Source: Pseudomonadota bacterium
GTDB lineage: Bacteria; Desulfobacterota; Anaeroferrophillalia; Anaeroferrophillales; Tharpellaceae
Assembly (NCBI GenBank): GCA_015486505.1
Contig: WFRP01000190.1
Coordinates: 1-25,191 of the forward strand
Direction: 5' to 3'
DNA: 25,191 bases
Below are positions 1-6,490 of the stretch, piece by piece. Below the pieces are notes generated by a model. The model searched no databases, was not told where the DNA came from, and saw only the letters and a list, made by a program, of their open reading frames with translations. The translations under genes were made by a program, and so were the position numbers. Each line of letters opens with the position of its first letter. Position 1 is the stretch's first letter.

Positions 1-150
1 CGGAAGCGAGCGGGAGCCCATTAGCATTGCAACTGTTTGAGCGTAAGCGAGTTTTGCAAGGCGGGCGCAGCGAGCTTAAAGGAAAAACAGAAATCTTAAC
101 GCCTGGCGGAGAAAAACCGCGCCCGACCCCGGATTCGGCTGAATAGTTAC
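1..150 (-). repeat. Family B miniature transposon copy 1, cut by the window edge
   Basis: This stretch matches nearly base for base the inner and terminal part of the complete family B copies at 9490-9722 and 24840-25082. It ends with the inverted-repeat end GGCTGAATAGTTAC at 137-150. Its orientation is the same as the 24840 copy. The other end lies outside the window, so the target duplication cannot be tested; the next 8 bases are AAATTTAA. It encodes no protein. Confidence 0.9.
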
Positions 151-180
151 AAATTTAATTGGGATAGTGAAAAAATGTGA

Positions 181-209
181 TAGACAAAATGAAAATTTAT
201 ATGCTAAAT
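181..209 (+). promoter_or_regulatory. Weak candidate promoter for the cytochrome gene
   Basis: TAGACA (181-186) and CTAAAT (204-209) are separated by 17 bases in an AT-rich stretch, with the cytochrome start codon 120 bases further on. The -35 box matches the sigma-70 consensus at 5 of 6 positions but the -10 box only at 3 of 6. The call is by inspection only. Confidence 0.25.
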
Positions 210-210
210 G

Positions 211-280
211 AATCGCTGAAGAGGATTTGTTTGCGGGCCGATAACTTTCTTTTGGGTTGCGGAATCTGTTCCCGCATTAG
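211..280 (+). repeat. Family A structured repeat, degenerate partial copy
   Basis: The 3' part of a family A unit is recognisable: a CTGAAGAG motif, TTGCGGGCCG, then TTGGGTTGCGG and the terminal hairpin ending CCCGCATTAG at 280. The 5' part (about 174-210) is too diverged to align with confidence. It lies between the truncated B element (ending at 150) and the cytochrome start at 330, so positions 1-329 hold only repeats and an AT-rich spacer. Confidence 0.7.
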
Positions 281-329
281 ATGACTGAAACAGTCGGAAC
301 CGATTTGTTCAATAGGGGGTAATTTATAC

Positions 330-809
330 ATGAAATCCATTTTATTTACCGTATTTCTGTTTATCTTCCTTTCCGTAACCGCTGCATTTTCCGTCACCGA
401 GCCGCCGGCCGGGGTCATCCGGGTAACCAAGGCTGATCCCACAAGTGCGCGTAAAGCTTCTATCTTTAACCATGGGACTCACCCGTACAAATGTGAAAAA
501 TGTCACCATACCTGGGACGGCGGCGATAGCGAGATTGAAAGATGCGCCACCTGCCATCCGATCTTTCATCACACCAACCATGAAGGTATGAAGTGCAAAG
601 AGTGTCATGAAAGTTGGGAAATGTCGCGGGATATCAAAGAGTGCGGCGATTGCCATACCGATGAAGAACGGGTCGAAAAAAGCGGAACCCCCAATATTAT
701 CCGGGTCTCCCACCGCGCTTTATGCAAAAACTGCCACCGCGAGCTGGAGTTAGCCGGTAAACCCACCGGGCCGACCCGTCCCTGCGTTGCCTGCCACAAG
801 GAAGATTGA
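330..809 (+). CDS. Small periplasmic six-haem cytochrome c (cytochrome c3-like family)
   Basis: The 159-residue protein has an N-terminal signal peptide (hydrophobic residues 4-20, likely cleavage near residue 21) and six CxxCH haem c motifs at residues 55-59, 72-76, 89-93, 105-109, 132-136 and 152-156. Extra histidines (48, 51, 60, 80, 81, 84, 128) could act as distal ligands. The mature part is about 138 residues, one haem per 23 residues, so it is very dense. It should be a periplasmic electron carrier in anaerobic respiration. Tetrahaem cytochrome c3 and trihaem c7 are relatives; six motifs in this size is less common. The start follows a strong AGGGGG box at 314-319. No partner oxidoreductase is adjacent and the gene stands alone, followed by a terminator. 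The specific partner and electron acceptor are unknown. Confidence 0.9.
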   Translation: MKSILFTVFLFIFLSVTAAFSVTEPPAGVIRVTKADPTSARKASIFNHGTHPYKCEKCHHTWDGGDSEIERCATCHPIFHHTNHEGMKCKECHESWEMSRDIKECGDCHTDEERVEKSGTPNIIRVSHRALCKNCHRELELAGKPTGPTRPCVACHKED

Positions 810-843
810 AAAAAGCGTGGTAATGCCGTAAAAAAATGATAAA

Positions 844-881
844 AAGGCCCCAGCGCAATTTTGCGCCGGGGCCTTTTTTAT
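844..881. terminator. Bidirectional intrinsic terminator
   Basis: The stem GGCCCCAGCGC pairs with GCGCCGGGGCC (one A/C mismatch) around a short AT loop. It is flanked by an A-run on the left and a T-run on the right, so it can work in both directions. It lies between the convergent cytochrome (ends 809, +) and rimI (ends 890, -) genes. Confidence 0.9.
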
Positions 882-889
882 GTATCGGT

Positions 890-1363
890 TTATGTATTGG
901 TTAATGACGCAGCCATAATTAAAGCTCCGGTGCCGTCTTTGTCATAATAATTGGGACGGTAGTTGATTTTTACAAAACCGATTTTCATATAGAGAGCGCG
1001 GGCCGGATGGTTTTTTTCAGAAACTTCAAGGTAGGTTTTTGCAACCGACAGCGTTTGTAATTTCCGCAAAACTTCGTTAAGGAGAAGGGTTGCCGCACCC
1101 TGCCCCCGCATTTCTGGACTTATCGCAATCCTTAACAATTCGGCTTCCGGATAAATTATCCGGGTAAGACTGTAGCCGATGATTTCAGTTTCACCGGCGG
1201 ATCGAAAATTGATAATTGAAGTAAGGTTCAGAGGGTTGTCGATTTCCGCCGCCAGACTTTCACGGCTCCACGGGGGGACAAAGGATTTTTGTTCCAGCGC
1301 GACAATTGCTTCAAGATCTGTGAGGTTGTTATAAAAATGAGTTACCTGAAATTTGGAATTCAT
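890..1363 (-). CDS. rimI: Ribosomal protein N-acetyltransferase RimI (GNAT family)
   Basis: The 157-residue protein is a single GNAT acetyltransferase domain. The acetyl-CoA pyrophosphate-binding loop is RGQGAA at residues 86-91. The downstream segment YLEVSEKNHPARALYMKIGF (111-130), with its conserved tyrosine (Y125), followed by a YY pair, matches RimI, which acetylates the N-terminus of ribosomal protein S18. Length is normal for the family. It is the last gene of the lysC-cimA-mogA-rimI run, 36 bases after mogA, and ends at a bidirectional terminator. A broader GNAT specificity cannot be excluded because some RimI-like proteins act on other N-termini. Confidence 0.85.
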   Translation of the reverse strand: MNSKFQVTHFYNNLTDLEAIVALEQKSFVPPWSRESLAAEIDNPLNLTSIINFRSAGETEIIGYSLTRIIYPEAELLRIAISPEMRGQGAATLLLNEVLRKLQTLSVAKTYLEVSEKNHPARALYMKIGFVKINYRPNYYDKDGTGALIMAASLTNT

Positions 1364-1399
1364 TAAAATCGGATTCCCGGCGCCGCCGTTTCCCTGCTT

Positions 1400-1909
1400 T
1401 CAGGAACCGCAGTCCGCCGGGTCGCCGGCAAGTTTGCGCAGGGCATGCGGTAAAGCCGGCAGGATAAATTCCAGACATTCCCGGGCCGCTTTCGGGCTGC
1501 CGGGAAAGTTGATTATCAAAGTTGATTTACGAATCCCGGCAACCGCCCGCGAAATCATGGCATGCGGGGTTATTTTCAGGCTTGCGGCCCGCATCGCTTC
1601 CACAAACCCGGGGGCCGGGCGCTCGATAACCGCTGTGGTTGCTTCCGGGGCCAGATCCCGGGGCGAAAATCCGGTACCGCCGGTGGTTAAAACAAGATCA
1701 GCCATCTGCTTATCACTCCACTGTATCAGAGCCGCCTTGATTTCAGCCGGTTCGTCGCTGACGATTTTTTCCAGGACAACCTGAAATCTTCCATCTTCGA
1801 CTAACCTGTCTTTCAGGGCCGGCCCGCTTAAATCCTGACGCTCACCGCGCGAGCCCCGATCGCTGATGGTTAAAACGGCAGTTCTGAAGCGCTCTATTTC
1901 GGGTCGCAT
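1400..1909 (-). CDS. mogA: Molybdopterin adenylyltransferase MogA/MoaB family
   Basis: The 169-residue protein has the MoCF-binding fold signatures: SDRGSRGERQDLSGP near residues 16-30, the TTGGTGFSPRD loop at 75-85 and NFPGSPK at 134-140. MogA adenylates molybdopterin before molybdenum insertion, so the cell probably makes molybdenum or tungsten enzymes. The start ATG at 1909 lies 16 bases inside the end of cimA (overlap), which suggests translational coupling, with AAGG seven bases upstream. The MogA and MoaB subfamilies are hard to separate by eye; no other cofactor gene is nearby. Confidence 0.88.
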   Translation of the reverse strand: MRPEIERFRTAVLTISDRGSRGERQDLSGPALKDRLVEDGRFQVVLEKIVSDEPAEIKAALIQWSDKQMADLVLTTGGTGFSPRDLAPEATTAVIERPAPGFVEAMRAASLKITPHAMISRAVAGIRKSTLIINFPGSPKAARECLEFILPALPHALRKLAGDPADCGS

Positions 1910-3480
1910 CCGTTGCCTTTTTTTCGCATATATTTGTACTCAATCCCGTCGATCAGAGCCTGCCAGCTGGCTTCTATAATGTTTTTCGACACTCCGACCG
2001 TCCCCCACTTATTGCCCTGATCGTCTTTGGACTCAATCAGAACCCGGGTCACTGAACTCGTCCCTTTATCCGAAGATAAAATCCTGACCTTGTAGTCGTC
2101 AAGTTTAACCTTCTTCAATTCGGGGTAGAATTTTTCCAGAGCTTTACGCAGAGCTTTATTGAGCGCGTCAACCGGGCCGTCACCGACTGAAGCCGTATGC
2201 TCGGTTACTCCCCCGACCTCAATCATAACTGTCGCTTCGGTTAAGGGCGGGCGATCAACTCTGAATTTGTTAACCATCACCCGAAATCCCTTGAAAGCGA
2301 AAATCGGCCGGTAACAGCCGGTGGTTTTTTTCACCAGCAGTTCAAATGAAGCCTCGGCTCCCTCAAATTGAAAACCCTTCTCTTCAAGTTCCTTGAGTCG
2401 TCTTAAAATCTCGGCGGTTTCCTCTTTCGTCCCCAGATCAAGATTATACTCTTTGGCCTTATAAATTATATTGCTCTGGCCGGAGAGATCCGAAACCAGA
2501 ACCCGACGCTGATTGCCCACGGTTTCCGGAGCAATATGCTCATAAGTCAAGGGGTCTTTCTGGACGGCGCTGACATGGATACCGCCTTTATGGGCAAAGG
2601 CGCTGCGCCCGACAAAAGGCTGATGCCGGCTGTGGCGCTTATTGGCAATTTCATCAATAAACCGCGACAGGGAAGCAAGTTTCGGAAGGTTTTCCGGAGG
2701 AACGACATTGTAGCCCATCTTGATCTGGAGATTGGGAATTATAGAAATCAGATTGGCATTGCCGCAACGCTCTCCAAGTCCGTTAACCGTCCCCTGCACC
2801 TGAGTGATGCCATGACGTACCGCCAGAAGCGAACCGGCAACCGCGGTTTCAGAATCGTTATGGACGTGAATCCCCAACTGGGTCTCCTGACCGAGTTCTT
2901 CCCGGACAACATCAATAATGGCGGTTAATTCATGCGGCAGTGTGCCCCCGTTGGTATCGCAGAGAATCAGACACTGCGCCCCGCCCGCCCGGGCCGCTTT
3001 CAGGGTGGCCAGAGCATAGTCACGGTTGTTCTTAAAACCGTCGAAAAAGTGTTCCGCGTCGTAAAACAATTCCGCCATTTTCAACTTTAAAAAAGCCAGC
3101 GAATCTTCGATAACCATAAGGTTTTCCGGCAGACTGATATGCAGGGCGTTACGAACATGGAAATCCCAGGATTTGCCAAAAATGGTTGCGACCTGAACCC
3201 CGGATTCGATGATGGCTTTCAGATTCGGGTCCTGATCCGGACGATTTTCCAGTTTTCGGGTACTGCCGAAAGCGGTAATCTTTGCCGATTTCAAATCAAC
3301 ATCTTTGATTTTGTTGAAAAAACTGAAATCTTTGGGATTGGAACCCGGCCAGCCTCCCTCAATGTAGTGAACGCCAAAAACATCAAGACGCCGGGCGATC
3401 CGGACTTTATCATCAGCCAGCAGAGATATATCCTCAGCCTGAGTGCCGTCACGCAAAGTCGTATCGTAAATTTTTACCAT
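1894..3480 (-). CDS. cimA: (R)-citramalate synthase
   Basis: The 528-residue protein begins with the DRE-TIM metallolyase signature YDTTLRDGTQ (residues 5-14), carries the metal-binding HVHND motif at 205-209 and GTVNGLGERCGN at 230-241, and ends in a C-terminal regulatory (LeuA dimer-type) domain. The EGGWPGSNPKD segment near residue 41 is typical of citramalate synthases rather than 2-isopropylmalate or homocitrate synthases. It condenses pyruvate and acetyl-CoA to citramalate, giving 2-oxobutyrate and then isoleucine without threonine deaminase. It starts immediately after the lysC stop codon, so the two are probably translated together. The pairing fits control of aspartate-family and isoleucine flux. 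LeuA-like specificity is the main alternative and is unlikely. Confidence 0.92.
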   Translation of the reverse strand: MVKIYDTTLRDGTQAEDISLLADDKVRIARRLDVFGVHYIEGGWPGSNPKDFSFFNKIKDVDLKSAKITAFGSTRKLENRPDQDPNLKAIIESGVQVATIFGKSWDFHVRNALHISLPENLMVIEDSLAFLKLKMAELFYDAEHFFDGFKNNRDYALATLKAARAGGAQCLILCDTNGGTLPHELTAIIDVVREELGQETQLGIHVHNDSETAVAGSLLAVRHGITQVQGTVNGLGERCGNANLISIIPNLQIKMGYNVVPPENLPKLASLSRFIDEIANKRHSRHQPFVGRSAFAHKGGIHVSAVQKDPLTYEHIAPETVGNQRRVLVSDLSGQSNIIYKAKEYNLDLGTKEETAEILRRLKELEEKGFQFEGAEASFELLVKKTTGCYRPIFAFKGFRVMVNKFRVDRPPLTEATVMIEVGGVTEHTASVGDGPVDALNKALRKALEKFYPELKKVKLDDYKVRILSSDKGTSSVTRVLIESKDDQGNKWGTVGVSKNIIEASWQALIDGIEYKYMRKKGNGCDPK

Positions 3481-4716
3481 TTAACAACCTTCATCGGTAG
3501 TCTCTTTCGCCAGTTCAAATTCCTGGTGCAGAATCCGGACGGCCAGTTCGGTATATTTCTCGGCAATCACACAGGAGACTTTAATCTCGGAGGTACTGAT
3601 CATCAGAATATTAATATTCTCCCGCGAAAGGGCCGCAAACATGCGACTGGCCACACTGGCGTGGGTACGCATCCCGATACCGACAATTGAAACCTTGGCG
3701 ATATCTTTATCGCCATCAATCTCGCTGGCGCCGATTTCCTGATTGATCCTGTGTAAGGAGCGGATAGCGTGATCATAGTCAAGTTTCGGCACGGTAAAGG
3801 TCAAATCGGTCAAGCCTTCGGCTGAAGTGTTTTGAATAATCATATCAACAACTATCCCCTCAGCGGCGATAGCTGAAAATATTGACGCGGCAATTCCGGG
3901 ATGATCAGGAATCCCGCGAATTGTTACTTTAGATTCATTTTTATTGTAAGCCACACCGGAAACAATGGCTTTTTCCATGCTCTCATCCTCCTTGCAGACA
4001 ATTGTTCCTTCAACATCAGAAAAACTTGAACGGACATGAATGGGAATCCCATATTTCTGGGCAAACTCGACCGAGCGGTTCTGCAGCACTTTAGCGCCGA
4101 GGCTGGCCAGTTCCAGCATTTCGTCATAGGATATTTTATTAAGTTTGCGTGCTTCAGCGCAGATGTTGGGATCAGTGGTATAAACCCCGTCGACATCAGT
4201 ATAAATCTCACAGATATCAGCCTTAAGCGCGGCCGCCACCGCCACCGCGCTGGTATCGGAGCCGCCCCGCCCCAGAGTTGTTATATCGCCGTCTTTATCA
4301 ACCCCCTGAAAACCGGCAACCACAACAATATAGCCCTTTGCCAGCGCTTCCTTAATTCGGTCACCTTCAATAGCCTGAATCCGGGCCCGGCTATGGTCGC
4401 TGTCGGTTATGATTGCCACCTGGGAGCCTAAAAAAGAGATCGCTTTTTCATTAAGGGCCTCAATTGCTATCGCCAGCAATGAGATCGATACCTGTTCGCC
4501 GGAGGCAACCAGAACATCATGTTCACGGCGGCTATGTTCGATATTGATTTCATTTGCGAGACTAATCAGACGGTCCGTCTCGCCGGACATCGCTGAGAGT
4601 ACCGCCACAACCTGATTTCCCTGTTTTTTGGTATTAACCACCCGCCGCGCCACATTTTTAATGCGCTCAATCGAGCCGACCGAAGTCCCGCCATATTTCT
4701 GTACTACTAAAGCCAT
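3481..4716 (-). CDS. lysC: Aspartate kinase (two ACT domains)
   Basis: The 411-residue protein starts with the amino-acid kinase motif KYGGTSVG (residues 7-14), has the conserved FQGVDKDGDITTLGRGGSD region and ends with two ACT domains (about residues 265-411) expected to bind lysine and/or threonine for feedback control. It phosphorylates aspartate, the first step to lysine, threonine and methionine. Length is normal for the monofunctional class. It is the promoter-proximal gene of lysC-cimA-mogA-rimI. A consensus-like promoter with a palindrome just downstream of the -10 lies 73-101 bases upstream. Confidence 0.95.
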   Translation of the reverse strand: MALVVQKYGGTSVGSIERIKNVARRVVNTKKQGNQVVAVLSAMSGETDRLISLANEINIEHSRREHDVLVASGEQVSISLLAIAIEALNEKAISFLGSQVAIITDSDHSRARIQAIEGDRIKEALAKGYIVVVAGFQGVDKDGDITTLGRGGSDTSAVAVAAALKADICEIYTDVDGVYTTDPNICAEARKLNKISYDEMLELASLGAKVLQNRSVEFAQKYGIPIHVRSSFSDVEGTIVCKEDESMEKAIVSGVAYNKNESKVTIRGIPDHPGIAASIFSAIAAEGIVVDMIIQNTSAEGLTDLTFTVPKLDYDHAIRSLHRINQEIGASEIDGDKDIAKVSIVGIGMRTHASVASRMFAALSRENINILMISTSEIKVSCVIAEKYTELAVRILHQEFELAKETTDEGC

Positions 4717-4758
4717 AATCTTAATTAAACCGTTCCTTTAAATCTTTTGTAACTGTTT

Positions 4759-4788
4759 GCACCTTGCCGGATTGTCCCGGGAAGGTGC
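4759..4788. promoter_or_regulatory. Imperfect palindrome at the predicted lysC transcription start
   Basis: GCACCTT pairs with AAGGTGC and an inner CCGG pairs with CCGG around a 6-base centre. It begins directly next to the lysC -10 box, so it spans the expected +1. There is no T-run on either side, which argues against a terminator. It may be an operator or a 5' mRNA hairpin. Confidence 0.45.
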
Positions 4789-4817
4789 TTTCTATTTGAT
4801 TATTGCCTTACTGTCAA
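4789..4817 (-). promoter_or_regulatory. Candidate sigma-70 promoter of lysC operon
   Basis: On the minus strand TTGACA (4817-4812) is followed after 17 bases by TAGAAA (4794-4789), matching 6/6 and 4/6 of the consensus. The lysC start codon is about 73 bases downstream. Confidence 0.6.
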
Positions 4818-4857
4818 CTTCAATTCTGCAAAAATGAGGATAAAAATGTCTCAATGC

Positions 4858-4885
4858 TTGCACAAACTGAGCTCATTGTGCTAAT
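4858..4885 (+). promoter_or_regulatory. Candidate extended -10 promoter of cooT with overlapping inverted repeat
   Basis: TTGCAC (4858-4863) and GCTAAT (4880-4885) are 16 bases apart with a TGT extended -10 element at 4877-4879. A perfect inverted repeat, GCTCATT-gtgct-AATGAGC (4871-4889), covers the -10 region and could be an operator. The cooT start codon is at 4944. Confidence 0.4.
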
Positions 4886-4943
4886 GAGCAGTTAAATAAG
4901 CAGTAAATCCAACCTGGAAAAAAATTGTAACGGAGTTAAAATT

Positions 4944-5141
4944 ATGTGTCAATCAAATGCTTACCTGCTGGAGAAATCAGGCGGAGAAAAGTTGCTGATG
5001 GAAGATGTCTCTCTGATTACGCCGCTGCTCGATGGCGGCGTTGAACTGGTAGGTCTTTTCGGCGATCGTTTAACGGTGGCCGCCGACCTGAAAGAGATGG
5101 ATCTGTTAAAGCATAGAATTGTACTGGCGGAAACAGATTAG
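4944..5141 (+). CDS. CooT-family nickel-binding small protein
   Basis: The 65-residue protein begins MCQSNAYLL and runs as one small beta-rich domain, matching the CooT family in both length and N-terminus. In CooT, Cys2 is the nickel ligand, and Cys2 is kept here; it is the only cysteine. CooT was defined beside carbon monoxide dehydrogenase genes, but no CODH or hydrogenase gene is in this window, so the protein may serve another nickel enzyme or another role. A GGAG box lies eight bases before the ATG. Its TAG stop (5139-5141) coincides with the TTAG that borders the first family A repeat. It is the first gene of the plus-strand run leading to ilvE. Confidence 0.8.
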   Translation: MCQSNAYLLEKSGGEKLLMEDVSLITPLLDGGVELVGLFGDRLTVAADLKEMDLLKHRIVLAETD

Positions 5142-5250
5142 TGCCTTACAGGTTATTTTCTTGTTTTAAAACAAGAAAATGTTCTGATAAGAGTACTTAT
5201 TTGTGGGCCGCAGGGCTCCGTTTGGGTTGCGGGATCTGTTCCCGCATTAG
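5138..5250 (+). repeat. Family A structured repeat, unit A1
   Basis: The unit runs from TTAG|TGCCTTACAGG to CCCGCATTAG. It contains four hairpins in series: a perfect 26-base palindrome at 5155-5180, ATAAG/CTTAT near 5188-5200, a GGGCC-type stem near 5205-5220, and GCGGGA/TCCCGC at 5229-5245. It shares its sequence with A2 and with the two units at 14593-14853. It begins at the cooT stop codon and is followed head-to-tail by A2. I do not recognise the family. Confidence 0.9.
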
Positions 5251-5384
5251 TACCTTACAGGTTATTTTCGGTTTGAAAAAACAAGAAAATGTTCTGATAA
5301 GAGTACTTATTGCAACCAGCGGAAGTGCTTTTGGGGTACGGACCCCAAAGCCATATTTGGATTGCGGAATTTGTTCCCGCATTA
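5247..5384 (+). repeat. Family A structured repeat, unit A2 (long form)
   Basis: It starts in the shared TTAG at 5247-5250 as TACCTTACAGG and ends at GCATTA (5384), 26 bases before the ilvE start codon. The first stem varies (ATTTTC...GAAAAT with a changed interior). The third module is expanded into a strong hairpin, TTTGGGG-tacgga-CCCCAAA (about 5330-5349). The terminal hairpin is conserved with one change. Confidence 0.9.
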
Positions 5385-5410
5385 AAATACAAAGCACAGA
5401 GGAAATCGAT

Positions 5411-6484
5411 ATGGCCAAGATTGATGTTAATTTAAGAAAAGACCTTAAGCCGGTTCCGGCGGTTGATAAACTTGGTTTCGGGGTGCATTTCAGTGATCAT
5501 ATGCTGGTGATGGACTACAATCCGGAAAAAGGCTGGCATGATGCCCGGATTGAAGCCTATGCCCCGATTTCAATTGACCCCTCAATGATGGCCCTGCATT
5601 ACGGCCAGGCGATTTTTGAGGGTATGAAAGCCTTCCGGGCGGCTGACGGCAATATTAATCTCTTCCGCGCCCGGGATCATTTTCGCCGTTTCAATAAGTC
5701 CGCCCGCCGGGTCTGTATTCCGGAACTTGATATTGAAGAGGTTCTCAGATTCCTGAAAAAATTGCTTGGAGTTGACCAGCAATGGGTTCCCGCGGACCAC
5801 GGCACGGCTCTCTACATCCGGCCGTTTATATTTGCCACGGATCAGTTTCTCGGCGTTCGCCCCTCGCATACCTACAAATTAATGATCATCCTTTCCCCGG
5901 TCGGCGCTTATTACGCCGAGGGTTTTAATCCGGTGAAAATTATGGTTGAGGATGAGTATGTCCGGGCCGTGCGCGGCGGTATCGGCGCGATTAAAACTCC
6001 GGGCAACTATGCCGCCAGCCTCCTGGCGGCGGTAAAAGCCCAGAAAAAAGGGTTCACCCAGGTTCTCTGGCTTGACGCCCACGAATTAAAGTGGCTGGAA
6101 GAAGTCGGGACTATGAATATTATGCTCAAGATCGGCGATGAGGTAATTACGCCGCCTTTGAACGGCAGTATTCTTCCAGGCATAACCCGTGACTCAACCA
6201 TCAAGATACTTAAAGGCTGGAATGTTCCGGTCGTTGAAAAACAGATCAGCATCGATGAAGTTATGCAGGCCGGCAGAGACGGCTCTCTCCAGGAGATGTT
6301 CGGTACCGGCACGGCTGCGGTTATCTCACCCGTAGCTTCAATTCATTACAAAGACAGTTCCGTAAGCATCAACCAGGGTCAGGTCGGGGAACTGTCCCAG
6401 AAACTTTTTGATGAGATTACGGCAATCCAATACGGCAGCAAAGAAGATGTCAATGGTTGGATAGACACAATTACCGTCAGGTAA
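5411..6484 (+). CDS. ilvE: Branched-chain amino acid aminotransferase
   Basis: The 357-residue protein is a fold-type IV PLP aminotransferase of the longer (BCAT type II) class. The PLP lysine is K195 in IKTPGNYAAS, and the family motif EEVGTMNIM follows. It makes the last step to leucine, isoleucine and valine, fitting the cimA operon that diverges from the same intergenic region. The start ATG at 5411 follows an AGAGGAA ribosome site. The frame stays open for 90 more codons upstream, but that part is entirely family A repeat sequence and should not be counted. RimO follows after six bases, so ilvE-rimO-rsmE are probably one transcript. Confidence 0.95.
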   Translation: MAKIDVNLRKDLKPVPAVDKLGFGVHFSDHMLVMDYNPEKGWHDARIEAYAPISIDPSMMALHYGQAIFEGMKAFRAADGNINLFRARDHFRRFNKSARRVCIPELDIEEVLRFLKKLLGVDQQWVPADHGTALYIRPFIFATDQFLGVRPSHTYKLMIILSPVGAYYAEGFNPVKIMVEDEYVRAVRGGIGAIKTPGNYAASLLAAVKAQKKGFTQVLWLDAHELKWLEEVGTMNIMLKIGDEVITPPLNGSILPGITRDSTIKILKGWNVPVVEKQISIDEVMQAGRDGSLQEMFGTGTAAVISPVASIHYKDSSVSINQGQVGELSQKLFDEITAIQYGSKEDVNGWIDTITVR

Positions 6485-6490
6485 GGAACC

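Noticed and set aside
197..442. Minus-strand open frame covering the family A relic and the cytochrome start
   Set aside because: It is repeat-encoded and antisense to a clear signal peptide, with no family similarity.
1894..3480. 2-isopropylmalate or homocitrate synthase
   Set aside because: The sequence pattern around EGGWPGSNPKD, the 528-residue length and the lysC linkage fit citramalate synthase better.
4759..4788. Terminator or lysine riboswitch before lysC
   Set aside because: No T-run follows the stem in either direction, and the leader is too short and simple for the lysine riboswitch.
5138..5384. CRISPR array or tRNA-like element
   Set aside because: There are only two units of unequal length, with no spacers of constant size, no cloverleaf and no cas genes.
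5197..5418. Minus-strand 73-codon frame in the family A tandem
   Set aside because: Its peptides (REQIPQ) simply translate the conserved terminal hairpin and recur wherever family A occurs; no ribosome site was seen.
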